Shown: positions 42,240 to 52,131, counted from the first letter of the stretch. The stretch: DNA of 64,000 nucleotides from CALMEH01 sp964548225 (GCA_964548225.1 CAZJQP010000016.1:7511-71510); one strand, 5' to 3'. The notes: generated by a model from the letters alone, not told the origin. Numbers and translations: made by a program.

Positions 42240-43199
42240 ATGCAAGCCTTACGATTTATCAATAATCAATTAAAACTTACGGAAATCGCCAAACCGAAGC
42301 GCGAAACGGAAGTATTGGTGCGCGTTTTGAAGTCGGGGATTTGCAATACGGATGTCGAAATCGTGCGCGGTTATGCGGGGTTTTCGGGGACAATCGGACA
42401 CGAATTTGTTGGTGTAGTTGAAGAATCAAACGATAAAAATTTGATTGGCAAACGAGTTGTCGGCGAAATCAATGCGGGTTGCGGCGTTTGTGATTTGTGC
42501 AAATCGGGCGATTCGCGGCATTGTGCGCTCCGAACGGTTTTGGGAATTATCGGGCGCGACGGCGCACACGCGGAATTTTTGACTTTGCCGGAGCGCAATC
42601 TTTTTGAAGTTCCGGCAGAAGTTTCAAACGCCGAAGCTGTTTTTACAGAACCGCTTGCGGCGGCTTTTGGGATAACAGAACAAGTCGAAATCTCGCCGGA
42701 AATGCGCGTTGCGGTTATCGGCGACGGAAAACTGGGAAACCTTTGCGCCCAATCTCTCGTCTTAAAGAGCGAAAACGTATCGCTTATCGGCAAACATAAA
42801 GAAAAACTTTCGTTGGCGGAAAAGCGTAATATCGAAGGAATTCTGCTTGAAGATGCGGTTCAAATTAAACGCGGTTTCGATGTCGTTGTCGAAGCCAGCG
42901 GTTCGGAATCGGGTTTTAATTTGGCACTTGATTTATTGAAACCGCGTGGAAAATTGGTTTTGAAATCAACTTTTCACGGCAAAGCGAATTGGGAAGCGTG
43001 GCGCGTCGTGGTTGATGAAATTACGATTGTCGGTTCGCGTTGCGGACGTTTTGCTCCGGCACTCGAACTTCTGCGCGATAAAAAAGTTGATGTCGAAAGT
43101 TTAATAAATGAAGAACTTTCTCTGGCGCAAGGCGTGAAAGCCTTAGAAATCGCGCAGAAAAAAGGTGTGATGAAGGTGCTTTTGACAATGAATAATTGA
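42240..43199 (+). CDS. Zinc-dependent alcohol dehydrogenase (MDR family)
   Basis: 319 residues. Catalytic-zinc ligands Cys35 and His54-Glu55 (GICNTDVEI, GTIGHEFVG), structural-zinc cysteines Cys81, Cys84, Cys87 and Cys95 (CGVCDLCKSG), and a Rossmann fold (VAVIGDGKLGNL). It oxidises or reduces alcohols/polyols with NAD(P)(H); the substrate is not set by the sequence. Nearest relatives include threonine- and sorbitol-dehydrogenase-like MDRs. Immediately follows the membrane protein gene; a 21-bp repeat array comes after it. Confidence 0.88.
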   Translation: MQALRFINNQLKLTEIAKPKRETEVLVRVLKSGICNTDVEIVRGYAGFSGTIGHEFVGVVEESNDKNLIGKRVVGEINAGCGVCDLCKSGDSRHCALRTVLGIIGRDGAHAEFLTLPERNLFEVPAEVSNAEAVFTEPLAAAFGITEQVEISPEMRVAVIGDGKLGNLCAQSLVLKSENVSLIGKHKEKLSLAEKRNIEGILLEDAVQIKRGFDVVVEASGSESGFNLALDLLKPRGKLVLKSTFHGKANWEAWRVVVDEITIVGSRCGRFAPALELLRDKKVDVESLINEELSLAQGVKALEIAQKKGVMKVLLTMNN

Positions 43200-43210
43200 T
43201 AAATTTGTGT

Positions 43211-43378
43211 TTCGATAAGCAATATCGGAACTCCGATAAGCGAAATCCGAATTCAGATATGCCAAATCTGAATTCAGATAAGCGAAATCCGAATTCAGAT
43301 ATGCCAAATCTGAATTCAGATATACCAAATCTGAATTCGGATATTGGCAATCTGAATTTCGATTTAGCTGATTTGAGT
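43211..43378. repeat. 21-bp tandem array of hairpin units
   Basis: Eight 21-bp units in exact phase, e.g. TTCAGATATGCCAAATCTGAA read with a 1-bp shift. Several units are 7-7-7: arm TTCAGAT, spacer ATGCCAA, arm ATCTGAA, so each unit is its own stem-loop. It lies between the dehydrogenase stop (43199) and the HtrA start (43487). Frames open through it are artefacts of the period. Confidence 0.9.
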
Positions 43379-43486
43379 TAAGATTTACGGGCAAAAAAGT
43401 CTTAATTTTTGTCGAAGAGTTTGTTATACTCGGCAATGTCGAGTAAATTTGCCCGAAAAATTGTTATTTGTAAGGAAAAAGAAGTT

Positions 43487-44929
43487 ATGAAATCTGCTAT
43501 TCGTTTGAATTTATTTTTAGTTTTCGCGTTTTTGATGAGCGGCATCGGCGTTTCGGCGCAAGTTACCGATAAACCGACCGAGAGGCTTTCGGCATCGTTT
43601 GCCCAAGTTGCCCGAAAAGTTGAATCGGCGGTGGTTAATATTGATACAAAAGGCAGAATTCCGACCGGAAGCCGTTATGATGAAGAGGAACGCCGTCCTT
43701 CAGGCTCAATCGGGAGCGGTTTCATTGTTGATAAGACGGGTTATATTCTGACAAATCATCACGTCGTTGAAGATTCTTCGCGGATTACTGTTCGTTTGAA
43801 ATCGAACGAAGAATTTGCCGCGAAAATCGTCGGTTTGGACGAAGAAACCGATATGGCGGTTTTGAAAATCGAAGCCGGACGCGATTTGCCGTTTTTGGTT
43901 TTAGGCAATTCCGACAATGCCGAAATCGGCGATTGGGTTCTGGCAATCGGTTCGCCTTTCGGACTTGAACAAACCGTTACGGCAGGAATTATTTCGCAAA
44001 CACGCCGCGAAACTCCTTATTCGGCTTTCCAAAAATTTATTCAGACGGACGCGGCGATCAATCGCGGAAATTCGGGCGGACCGCTCGTAAATATGGACGG
44101 CGAAGTCATCGGTGTAAATTCAATGATTGCCTCGACAACCGGCGATTATAACGGCATCGGGTTTGCCTTGCCGTCAAACGAAGCGAATTACGTTTATAAA
44201 CAAATTTTGCAAAACGGGCGCGTTCGGCGCGGATATTTGGGCGTGATTTTGGATTCGGTCAAACGTGAATTTGCCAAAGTTTATGGCTTGACCGAACCGA
44301 AAGGCGCGATTGTTACGGACGTGCGCGACCGTGCGGGCGCGGCGGCGATTGCCGGAATTCAAACGGGCGACATCATTATCGAATTCAACGGTTTGCAAGT
44401 TTTGAGCGCACAAGATTTGATTGAAAAAGTTGCTGCGACAATGCCTGATAAAGAGGTAAATGTAACCTATTTGCGCGAGAACGGAACACGGCTCGACCGC
44501 AAAACCGTTCTCGTTAAACTTTCCGAACGTCCGTCGAACAATATTGCGACCGACGATGAAACGCCGAAAAAACTTCCGCTCGAAGGCACTTCGCAGAAAA
44601 CTCTGCAACCTTTCGGTTTAACGCTCGGCGAACTTTCGCCGCAAGTCGCGTCGCTCTTCAAAATTGAAGGACAACCCGGCATCGTCATTAAATCAATCAA
44701 TCAATCGAGCTACATTGCCGATCTGCGAAATTCAAACGGCACGGAAGCCGCAATCACCGAAGGCGATGTAATTCAACGCATTAACCGCATACCCGTAACG
44801 GATTTGCGAACCTTCAACGAAATCGCCGCCAAACTCAAAAAAGGCGACGCAGTTGTTCTGCACGTTTTGAATTTCAACCGCCAAACGCGCAGTATTCAAC
44901 AGCGAATTGTGCAATTTACAGTTCAATAA
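43487..44929 (+). CDS. HtrA/DegP-type serine protease with two PDZ domains
   Basis: 480 residues from ATG 43487, preceded by AAGGAAAAAG; an upstream start would add 26 residues before the signal. Signal peptide to about residue 24. Protease triad His92 (TNHHVVE), Asp122 (EETDMAVL), Ser196 (RGNSGGPL). Two PDZ domains follow (about 265-360 and 390-475; GYLGVIL, GDIIIEFNG and GIVIKSI, GDVIQRINR). This is the periplasmic quality-control protease/chaperone. A 21-bp array lies 109 bp upstream. Confidence 0.93.
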   Translation: MKSAIRLNLFLVFAFLMSGIGVSAQVTDKPTERLSASFAQVARKVESAVVNIDTKGRIPTGSRYDEEERRPSGSIGSGFIVDKTGYILTNHHVVEDSSRITVRLKSNEEFAAKIVGLDEETDMAVLKIEAGRDLPFLVLGNSDNAEIGDWVLAIGSPFGLEQTVTAGIISQTRRETPYSAFQKFIQTDAAINRGNSGGPLVNMDGEVIGVNSMIASTTGDYNGIGFALPSNEANYVYKQILQNGRVRRGYLGVILDSVKREFAKVYGLTEPKGAIVTDVRDRAGAAAIAGIQTGDIIIEFNGLQVLSAQDLIEKVAATMPDKEVNVTYLRENGTRLDRKTVLVKLSERPSNNIATDDETPKKLPLEGTSQKTLQPFGLTLGELSPQVASLFKIEGQPGIVIKSINQSSYIADLRNSNGTEAAITEGDVIQRINRIPVTDLRTFNEIAAKLKKGDAVVLHVLNFNRQTRSIQQRIVQFTVQ

Positions 44930-44938
44930 AATTGGGTA

Positions 44939-45000
44939 AATAGAAAATAGTAAATCGTGAATAGAAGTCCAAAACTATTCACGATTTACTATTTTCTATT
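44939..45000. repeat. 26-bp perfect hairpin of heptamer units
   Basis: AATAGAAAATAGTAAATCGT and six more bases (44939-44964) pair perfectly with 44975-45000 around a 10-nt loop. The arm divides into AAATAGA, AAATAGT, AAATCGT, GAATAG. It follows the HtrA gene and may terminate it. Confidence 0.8.
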
Positions 45001-45079
45001 CTTGATTCAAATAGAATTTGTATTATACTCAATTTATTCTCGAACAATAAGTTCTTCTGTAAGTTCAGTAATTTTTTAA

Positions 45080-48000
45080 ATGAACGCCGAACGGCTCAAA
45101 CAAATTGAAGACATCTATCACGCGGCGTTGGGGATTATGCCCGATGAGCGTGAATTTTTTCTCAATGAATCTTGCGGCACGGACGCAGATTTGCGCCGCG
45201 AAGTCGAATCTTTACTTTCGGTTGAAGACACTTTTAACAGTTTTATTGAACTTTCGCCCGCTGCGCTCGCCGCCGAAATGCTTGCCGAAAAAGAAAAACA
45301 AAACGACTTGACCGACACGCAAATCGGGCGTTACAAAATCATCAAACTTTTGGGCGCGGGCGGAATGGGCGAAGTTTATCTGGCGGAAGATACCAAACTC
45401 GACCGCAAAGTCGCCGTCAAATTTCTGAATGAAGAATGGAGTCTCGATGTCAATAAATTGAAGCGATTCGTGCAGGAAGCAAAGGCGGCATCCGCGCTTA
45501 ATCATCCGAATATCATTACCGTTTATGAAATCGGCGAAGAAGCCGGTAAAAATTATATCGCCACGGAATTTATTGAAGGCGAAACTTTACGCGAACATTT
45601 TGCGGCGAAAGAATTAATGCCGCTCGGCGACATCCTAAAAATCGGCGAACAAATTGCCGAAGCTCTGGCGGCGGCGCATCGGGCGGGAATTATTCACCGC
45701 GACATCAAGCCGGAAAACGTCATGATTCGAGAAGACGGCTATGTCAAGGTTTTAGATTTCGGGCTGGCAAAATTAGCCGGAAGGGGAGAAGAGGAAAAAA
45801 GGAGAAGAGGAGAAAGAGGTTCGACACCTGTTCAATCTCCTCTTCTCACAAACCCCGGAATGATTATGGGAACGGTTTCGTATATGTCGCCCGAACAGGC
45901 ACGCGGAAAACAAACCGATGCGAGAACCGATTTGTGGAGTTTGGGTGTGTTGCTTTATGAAGCAATAACGCACAACTTGCCTTTTTCCGGCGAAACGATG
46001 AGCGATTGTATTGCCACGATTTTGACGAAAGAGCCGTTACCACTCAATCAGTTTGCAGCGAATTGTCCGGCGGAATTACAGCGAATTATCAGCAAAGCAT
46101 TGTCGAAAAATCTTGATGAGCGTTATCAAACCGCACAGGAGATGATGGAGAATCTCAAAAATTTGCGGCGCGAAACGGAAATCGGCAAAATTGAATATCT
46201 CAATACGATTCGGCAAACTACCACAGCCAGCCCAACTAATGAAAACGAGCCGACGCAAATCTACGACGGTAAGCAAACGGAAGGAAACACTGCTCCGAAG
46301 ACAGATGAAAAATATCTGGCATATAGCATCGAAGTTGAAAAAGTTAAAAACCGATACCGCAAGCAGACAATCGCGGCAATCGGACTTTTGCTGGCTGGAA
46401 TTTTAGCATATTTCGGATATTTTTATTTGAAACCGAAGCGTCAGGTCGAAATTGCTTTTAATCGAACATCTTTCGAGAAAATCCCGATTAACGGCAGTGT
46501 CGAATTAATTAAACTTTCGCCTGATAAAAGATATGTCGGTTATGTTGAGCGAAAAGGCAACAATGAAACGCGGCTCGTTTTGCGACAGATGACAACCGGT
46601 GCGGAAAACGAGGTTTTGCCGACGGGCATAGGATTTGTCCGCGACATCGAATTTTCGCCTGATGGAAATTATTTTTATTATTCCTATCAATCTTTGTTGG
46701 CGAGTTTGCGAGTGGACGTTTTTCGAGTTCCGCTGCTCGGTGGTGATCCTGAAAAAGTTGTTGAAGACATCACTAGAATATTCTCTTTGTCGTCTGACGG
46801 AAACAGGCTGGCTTTTGTCAGAACTCAAACCTCGCCGTTTGAATCAAAATTAATCGTCCACGATTTGCAAACAAAAGAAGAGCGCACGCTAATCAGCACT
46901 AAAAACAGAGAAATGCAAGCGGTTTCCTTCTCGCCTGACCAAACTAAAATCGCGGTTTTGGCTTCTGATGTTGATGTCAAGGCTTTATATAAACTTAATT
47001 GGATTCCGGTGGAAGGCGGCGAACTCACTAAAGTTTCGGATACGATTCTAAAAGAAAATGCGAGTTTAGACTGGTTGGGGGACGGTTCGGGTTTAGTGGT
47101 TGCCGGACAATTTCCCGACCAAAAATACGGGCAACTTTACAAAATATCTTTTCCGCAGGGCGAATTTACACCGTTGACGACCAGCACCAGCACATTTTCC
47201 CGCGTTTCTGTTTCCAAAGACGGTAGTTTTTTAGTCGCCTTGCAGACCAGCAAAACAAACGGCATTTGGGAACTAGACCTTGCCGATAAATCTGTCAGGC
47301 AAACAATTCCGACCACCAAAAATGAACTAAAAGTTGAAGATGCAACATCAGACAATCGCTTGCTGATTACCAGAACCGATGACAAAGGCAAAGACGGTTT
47401 GTTGCTTGTCAATGCAGACGGTTCAAACGAAAAATTTCTGACACTTTATAACGGCGAAAATTCGGGACCGCTCCAACGGGCGGCGATTTCCAACGACGAG
47501 AAATATTGCTACTACGTTTCGGATAATGATGTCTGGCGGATAAATTTGGATGGAAGCGGAAAAGAAAATCTAACCAATTCTCCATCAATTAAGAAAATGT
47601 TCGGCACAATCGCATCTGATTCAACTTATATTTTGTTCAATACTGTTGACCCATATTCAATCCAAAAACTTGACATTGCCACGCGCCGGATAACGCCTGT
47701 TCTTGAGCGCGTTGACTATACTTTTGTGATGCTCGGTTACGCCAGAAATAAAGATAAAATAGCGTATGTTGCCATTGACGAAAAGGATAAGAATCAAGTA
47801 ACGGAGCATCTTCTTGCTAATTTTGACGGACAAAAACTCGGCGAAGGGAAACCTTTCGTCAACATTAACCGCAGTAAAGGTTTTGTTTTCTCAAAAGATG
47901 GCACCAAAATTTATTTCACTCCATACAGCGGCAACCCGACCGAAATAAACGATAGGGAAATGGGACAGAAGGATTTGGTGAGCGGAAAAATCTCGAAAAT

Positions 48001-48118
48001 TACCAACTTCAACATCGAGAAAATCTTAAGCTACACAACCTCTCGTGATGACAAAAAACTTTATATCGTGCGCGGCAATGCAACTGATGAAGTCGTGTTA
48101 ATAAAGAATCTACAATAA
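45080..48118 (+). CDS. Ser/Thr protein kinase with PD40-type propeller
   Basis: 1012 residues. Kinase domain (about 85-370): glycine loop GAGGMGEVY, Lys114, HRDIKPEN (Asp208), DFG (226-228), GTVSYMSPEQARG. A transmembrane helix (about 378-395) is followed by a large WD40/PD40 beta-propeller (about 420-1010; SPDKRYVGY, SPDGNYFYY). Typical Acidobacteriota one-component Ser/Thr kinase with an outside sensor domain. A repeat-derived insertion (about residues 234-252; GRGEEEKRRRGERGS) sits in the activation loop just after the DFG helix. Confidence 0.93.
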   Translation: MNAERLKQIEDIYHAALGIMPDEREFFLNESCGTDADLRREVESLLSVEDTFNSFIELSPAALAAEMLAEKEKQNDLTDTQIGRYKIIKLLGAGGMGEVYLAEDTKLDRKVAVKFLNEEWSLDVNKLKRFVQEAKAASALNHPNIITVYEIGEEAGKNYIATEFIEGETLREHFAAKELMPLGDILKIGEQIAEALAAAHRAGIIHRDIKPENVMIREDGYVKVLDFGLAKLAGRGEEEKRRRGERGSTPVQSPLLTNPGMIMGTVSYMSPEQARGKQTDARTDLWSLGVLLYEAITHNLPFSGETMSDCIATILTKEPLPLNQFAANCPAELQRIISKALSKNLDERYQTAQEMMENLKNLRRETEIGKIEYLNTIRQTTTASPTNENEPTQIYDGKQTEGNTAPKTDEKYLAYSIEVEKVKNRYRKQTIAAIGLLLAGILAYFGYFYLKPKRQVEIAFNRTSFEKIPINGSVELIKLSPDKRYVGYVERKGNNETRLVLRQMTTGAENEVLPTGIGFVRDIEFSPDGNYFYYSYQSLLASLRVDVFRVPLLGGDPEKVVEDITRIFSLSSDGNRLAFVRTQTSPFESKLIVHDLQTKEERTLISTKNREMQAVSFSPDQTKIAVLASDVDVKALYKLNWIPVEGGELTKVSDTILKENASLDWLGDGSGLVVAGQFPDQKYGQLYKISFPQGEFTPLTTSTSTFSRVSVSKDGSFLVALQTSKTNGIWELDLADKSVRQTIPTTKNELKVEDATSDNRLLITRTDDKGKDGLLLVNADGSNEKFLTLYNGENSGPLQRAAISNDEKYCYYVSDNDVWRINLDGSGKENLTNSPSIKKMFGTIASDSTYILFNTVDPYSIQKLDIATRRITPVLERVDYTFVMLGYARNKDKIAYVAIDEKDKNQVTEHLLANFDGQKLGEGKPFVNINRSKGFVFSKDGTKIYFTPYSGNPTEINDREMGQKDLVSGKISKITNFNIEKILSYTTSRDDKKLYIVRGNATDEVVLIKNLQ
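45781..45847. repeat. GGAGAAGA-unit palindrome inside the kinase gene
   Basis: GAGAAGAGGAGA (45802-45813) pairs with TCTCCTCTTCTC (45836-45847). The same unit forms the intergenic hairpin at 58807-58876. Here it lies in frame inside the kinase's activation-loop region. Confidence 0.75.
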
Positions 48119-48316
48119 ATCTCCGCATTCGTTTTAGAAAACTCCGTGCCAACCTGCTCTAACTATGTGTTGGTTCAACAATCGCTTCGGTTTTCGTTCT
48201 AGCCCGGATTATATTGCCGCACATTTTTCAGATAGCATAGAATTGAGAAGTCGGAAAATTCGCGTTAAAGTAGAATCTGATAATTTCGCAATACAATAAA
48301 ATTAATTTATACAAAT

Positions 48317-49876
48317 ATGGCAAAAGCAGAGAAAGCAAAATCGAAAAAAGCAGATAAAAAATCTGACAAAAAAGCAGTATCAAAAACAGCAACTTATTAC
48401 AATTACATCGGCGGCGAATGGATTGAATCCGCGTCCGGTGAATGGTTTGAAAATGTTAATCCGGCGGACACCACGGATATTATTGGGCGTTTTCCGAAAT
48501 CGAATGCGGACGACGTAGAAAAGGCAGTTGCGGCGGCAAAAGCGGCGGCGACACGTTGGCGCAGAACGCCCGCGCCGAAACGTGCGGAAATTCTTTTCCG
48601 TCTGGCGCAAATTTTGGAGCGCAACAAGGAAACTTTTACCCGCGATATGACCCGCGAAATGGGCAAAGTTTTGAAAGAAGCCGGCGGCGATGTGCAGGAA
48701 GCGATTGACTGCACATATTACACGGCGGGCGAAGGTCGCAGACTTCACGGTTTTACGACTCCGGCGGAAATGCCGAATAAATTTGCAATGTGTGTCCGTC
48801 AGCCTGTCGGCATTTGCGGTTTGATTACGCCGTTTAATTTCCCGATGGCGATTCCTTCGTGGAAACTGATTCCCGCGCTAGTTTGCGGAAATACAGTCGT
48901 TATTAAATCGGGCGAAGACGTTCCGCTTTCAACAATTAACTTGGTCAAAGCGTGCGAAGAAGCGGGAATTCCGAAAGGCGTTATCAACGTCGTCAACGGA
49001 TTTTCCGAACCGGGCGAAGCATTGGTCGCACACGAAGATATTCGCCTGATTTCGTTCACGGGTTCGACCGACACGGGCAGAATCATCGCCGAACAATGTG
49101 CGCGAACGAACAAAATTGTCAGTTTGGAAATGGGCGGAAAGAACGCGATTATCGTGATGGACGATGCCGACATTGATAACGCCGTCGAAGGCTCGCTCTG
49201 GGGCGCGTTCGGCACTTCGGGGCAACGCTGCACGGCTTCCAGTCGTTTGGTTGTTCACAAGAAAGTTTATAAAAAGTTCTGCGACAAACTCGTTGAAAAA
49301 GCGAAAAAATTAAAAGTCGGAAACGGTTTAGACCCGAAAACCGAAGTCGGTCCGGTTATAAATGAAGCCGCAATGAACAAGATTTTAAGTTACATCGAAA
49401 TCGGCAAAACCGAAGATGGCGCGACATTGGCTTATGGCGGAAACCGTTTGACGAAAGGCGATTACAAAAAAGGTTATTTCATCGAACCGACCGTTTTCAC
49501 AAACGTCAAACGCAATCATCGAATCGCCCAAGAAGAAATCTTCGGACCTGTCACGGTCGTCATTCAATTTGAAACTTTGGACGAAGCGATTGATATTGTC
49601 AACGACGTAAAATACGGCTTGTCGTCGGCGATTTACACGCAAGATGTCAACCAATCTTTCTACGCAATGCAGGAACTTTACACCGGAATTTGCTACGTCA
49701 ATTCGGCAACCATCGGCGCGGAAGTTCACTTACCGTTCGGCGGCACAAAAGGAACCGGAAACGGACACCGCGAAGCCGGAACGCAAGTTTTGGACATTTT
49801 CTCCGAATGGAAATCACTCTACATTGATTATTCGGGCAAACTGCAAAAAGCGCAGATTGATGAAGTTGAAATTTAA
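48317..49876 (+). CDS. Aldehyde dehydrogenase family protein
   Basis: 519 residues. Lys-rich N-terminal extension (1-25), then a complete ALDH core: NAD-binding FTGSTDTGR, catalytic Glu271 (LEMGGKN) and Cys305 (GQRCTASS), and the C-terminal PFGGTKGTGNGHREAG. Resembles the piperideine-6-carboxylate/alpha-aminoadipate-semialdehyde branch, but the substrate is open. It precedes alanine dehydrogenase on the same strand, which would suit an amino-acid catabolic role. The 48119-48316 gap holds nothing recognised. Confidence 0.88.
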   Translation: MAKAEKAKSKKADKKSDKKAVSKTATYYNYIGGEWIESASGEWFENVNPADTTDIIGRFPKSNADDVEKAVAAAKAAATRWRRTPAPKRAEILFRLAQILERNKETFTRDMTREMGKVLKEAGGDVQEAIDCTYYTAGEGRRLHGFTTPAEMPNKFAMCVRQPVGICGLITPFNFPMAIPSWKLIPALVCGNTVVIKSGEDVPLSTINLVKACEEAGIPKGVINVVNGFSEPGEALVAHEDIRLISFTGSTDTGRIIAEQCARTNKIVSLEMGGKNAIIVMDDADIDNAVEGSLWGAFGTSGQRCTASSRLVVHKKVYKKFCDKLVEKAKKLKVGNGLDPKTEVGPVINEAAMNKILSYIEIGKTEDGATLAYGGNRLTKGDYKKGYFIEPTVFTNVKRNHRIAQEEIFGPVTVVIQFETLDEAIDIVNDVKYGLSSAIYTQDVNQSFYAMQELYTGICYVNSATIGAEVHLPFGGTKGTGNGHREAGTQVLDIFSEWKSLYIDYSGKLQKAQIDEVEI

Positions 49877-49885
49877 TCGAAAATG

Positions 49886-49967
49886 TTACTCACGAAACAC
49901 GCAAAAGGTAGAAAAATGTAAAATCTTTCTCTTTTTTCGCTTATGTTTGTGTGTTTCGCGGGCAAAT
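49886..49967. repeat. Imperfect inverted repeat between ALDH and ald
   Basis: CGAAACAC near 49892 is mirrored by GTGTTTCG near 49950, with partly complementary intermediate words (CGCAAAAGG, GAAAAATG versus CTTTCTC, TTTTTTCG). Probable terminator or degenerate member of the oligomer-hairpin group. Confidence 0.45.
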
Positions 49968-50064
49968 TCTTTTGTTTGTCGCTTTAACAATTTGGTGGAA
50001 ACAACGTAGAATTGTAAATTACGTTTTTATCATCAAAATTTATTATTGGAGACTTATTAAAATA

Positions 50065-51201
50065 ATGAAAATCGGATTACCGAAAGAAATTAAAGATAAC
50101 GAATATCGTGTCGGACTGACACCGGCAGGCGTGAATGCGCTTGTTCACGCAGGACACGAGGTTTTTGTGCAGAAATCGGCGGGCGAAGGTTCGGGGTTTG
50201 CAGACGAACTTTACACGAAAGCAGGTGCAACGCTTCTGGACACAGCTGATGAGGTTTGGCAAACAGGTGAAATGATTGTCAAAGTCAAAGAGCCAATTGC
50301 GCCGGAATATCCGCGAATGCGTGAAAATCAGTTGCTTTTCACATATCTGCATCTCGCGCCGGAATTTGAATTGACCAAGCAAATGATGGAACGCAAAGTT
50401 ACGGGTGTGGCTTATGAAACCATTACGGATAAGCAAGGTCGTTTGCCGCTTTTGACACCGATGTCGGAAGTTGCGGGTAGAATGTCGGTTCAGGTTGGTG
50501 CAACTTACCTTGAAAAAATGAACGGCGGCAAAGGCATTTTGCTTGGCGGTGTTCCGGGCGTTCCGGCGGCGAATGTCGTGATTATCGGCGGCGGAATTGT
50601 CGGCACGGAAGCGGCGAAAATGGCGGTCGGTTTGGGCGCAAAAGTTACGATTATTGATATTAATTTGGACAGATTGCGTCAATTGGACGACATCTTTTTG
50701 TCGAAAGTTCAAACTCTTGCGTCGTCGCGTTATGCGATTCACGAAGCAATTTCGCACGCAGATTTGGTTATCGGCGGCGTTTTGGTTGTCGGCGCGGCGG
50801 CTCCGAAATTGGTTACGCGAGATATGCTCAAAGACATTCCGAACGGTTCGGTTCTCGTTGACGTAGCGGTTGACCAAGGCGGCTGTTTTGAAACAACACA
50901 CGCGACAACTCATTCAAATCCGACATTTTACGAAGAAGGCGTTCTGCATTACTGCGTCGCAAATATGCCGGGCGCAGTTCCCAGAACCTCGACTTTTGCG
51001 CTTACCAATGCGACTTTGCCTTACGCGCTGGCGTTGGCAAACAAAGGTTTCGAGCAAGCGATTGCCGACGATGCAGGTTTGAAAGAAGGCGTGAATACTT
51101 ACGCCGGAAAATGCACTTACGAAGCAGTTGCGACATCACAAAACATCGAATACACGCCGCTTGATTCGCTTCTTGAAGGAGCGAAAGGGGCGAACAGCTA
51201 A
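50065..51201 (+). CDS. ald: Alanine dehydrogenase
   Basis: 378 residues from ATG 50065 (the upstream extension is non-homologous). N-terminal MKIGLPKEIKDNEYRVGLTPAGV, substrate segment LLFTYLHLAPE, PMSEVAGRMSVQ, the NAD-binding GGGIVGTEAA, and the C-terminal VDQGGCFETTHATTHSNP are all standard. It converts L-alanine to pyruvate and ammonia with NAD. Follows an aldehyde dehydrogenase. Confidence 0.95.
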   Translation: MKIGLPKEIKDNEYRVGLTPAGVNALVHAGHEVFVQKSAGEGSGFADELYTKAGATLLDTADEVWQTGEMIVKVKEPIAPEYPRMRENQLLFTYLHLAPEFELTKQMMERKVTGVAYETITDKQGRLPLLTPMSEVAGRMSVQVGATYLEKMNGGKGILLGGVPGVPAANVVIIGGGIVGTEAAKMAVGLGAKVTIIDINLDRLRQLDDIFLSKVQTLASSRYAIHEAISHADLVIGGVLVVGAAAPKLVTRDMLKDIPNGSVLVDVAVDQGGCFETTHATTHSNPTFYEEGVLHYCVANMPGAVPRTSTFALTNATLPYALALANKGFEQAIADDAGLKEGVNTYAGKCTYEAVATSQNIEYTPLDSLLEGAKGANS

Positions 51202-51242
51202 ATGAGTTCAAACCGGAGTTTGAACTCTAAACGCTCGAATCT

Positions 51243-51635
51243 ATGACCGCGAGAATTAAGATTTTAACTGTTGTTTATGTCTGCGTTCTTGCGGTTATTA
51301 TTTTTTTAGCTGATAAACGCGCGACTCAATATCTTTTCAGACCAATCAGAAATTTGCCCTACGGCGATAAAATTTCACACTTTTTGCTGATGGGGATTTT
51401 TTCTTTTCTTGTCAATCTCGCTTTAAGTGCAAGAAGCGTTAAACTCTGGAAGTTTAGATATTTGCTCGGAAGTTTGATTGTTTTGGTAATTGTTGCAGTC
51501 GAGGAATTTTCGCAAATGTTTATTCGCGGGCGCACGTTTGATTGGGGAGATTTGGCGGCTGATTTTTTCGGAATTTTTATTTTCGGCGAAATTGCACGGT
51601 TTTTATGCAACAGAAAATCTAAAACAGATTTTTAA
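51243..51635 (+). CDS. VanZ family membrane protein
   Basis: 130 residues with four predicted membrane helices (about 6-23, 45-62, 74-90, 103-120). YGDKISHFLLMGIF and the signature VEEFSQMFIRGRTFDWGDLAADFFGIF identify the VanZ-like family, small membrane proteins linked with glycopeptide or envelope-stress tolerance. Its 3' end overlaps the convergent response-regulator gene by 17 bp. Confidence 0.88.
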   Translation: MTARIKILTVVYVCVLAVIIFLADKRATQYLFRPIRNLPYGDKISHFLLMGIFSFLVNLALSARSVKLWKFRYLLGSLIVLVIVAVEEFSQMFIRGRTFDWGDLAADFFGIFIFGEIARFLCNRKSKTDF

Positions 51636-51990
51636 GAGCCGATGTAAGATTTTCCTTGAGATTTGTATCTTTGACCAAAAAAATATTGGCAATTTGTTGG
51701 GTTTTATCGTCCGCACCGCTTACCATTCCGCTTAGAATAATGCAGGGAACATTATTCTTTTTATCGTTTCCGCGAAGCATTCGACAAAGATCATAGCCTG
51801 AAAGATTCGGCATAATTGCATCCGCAACAACCGCATCAATTTCAATTTCCAGCGCAATCTGCATTGCCGCTAAACCGTCTTCCGCCGCAAAAACTTCATA
51901 ACCGGCTTTTATTAAGATAATTTCGACAAAACGCCGCATCGAATCATCATCTTCAGCTAACAAAATTCTCTTTTTTTGAGATTTATTCAT
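51619..51990 (-). CDS. Single-domain response regulator
   Basis: 123 residues, receiver domain only. Acidic pocket Glu13-Asp14-Asp15, phospho-acceptor Asp57 in VVADAIMPN, Ser in IILSGMVSG and Lys in FLVKDTN complete the switch set. No output domain, so it may act by phosphotransfer or protein binding (CheY-like). No histidine kinase is adjacent. Overlaps VanZ gene tail-to-tail. Confidence 0.9.
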   Translation of the reverse strand: MNKSQKKRILLAEDDDSMRRFVEIILIKAGYEVFAAEDGLAAMQIALEIEIDAVVADAIMPNLSGYDLCRMLRGNDKKNNVPCIILSGMVSGADDKTQQIANIFLVKDTNLKENLTSALKNLF

Positions 51991-52131
51991 AAATTTGCCG
52001 AGGCTTTTTCTTATTACAGTAGCTTTTGAAATCCTAAAAATACATTATCTTTTTTTTTCTGTAAGAGTTTCAATAGATTAAATAACTTGCGAATTGGTTG
52101 TCAATAAACTTAAACTAAAATTTTCGAGTTT

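Noticed and set aside
43021..43436. Reverse-strand repeat proteins across the 43.2-kb array
   Set aside because: Same periodicity artefact; they also run into the dehydrogenase coding region.
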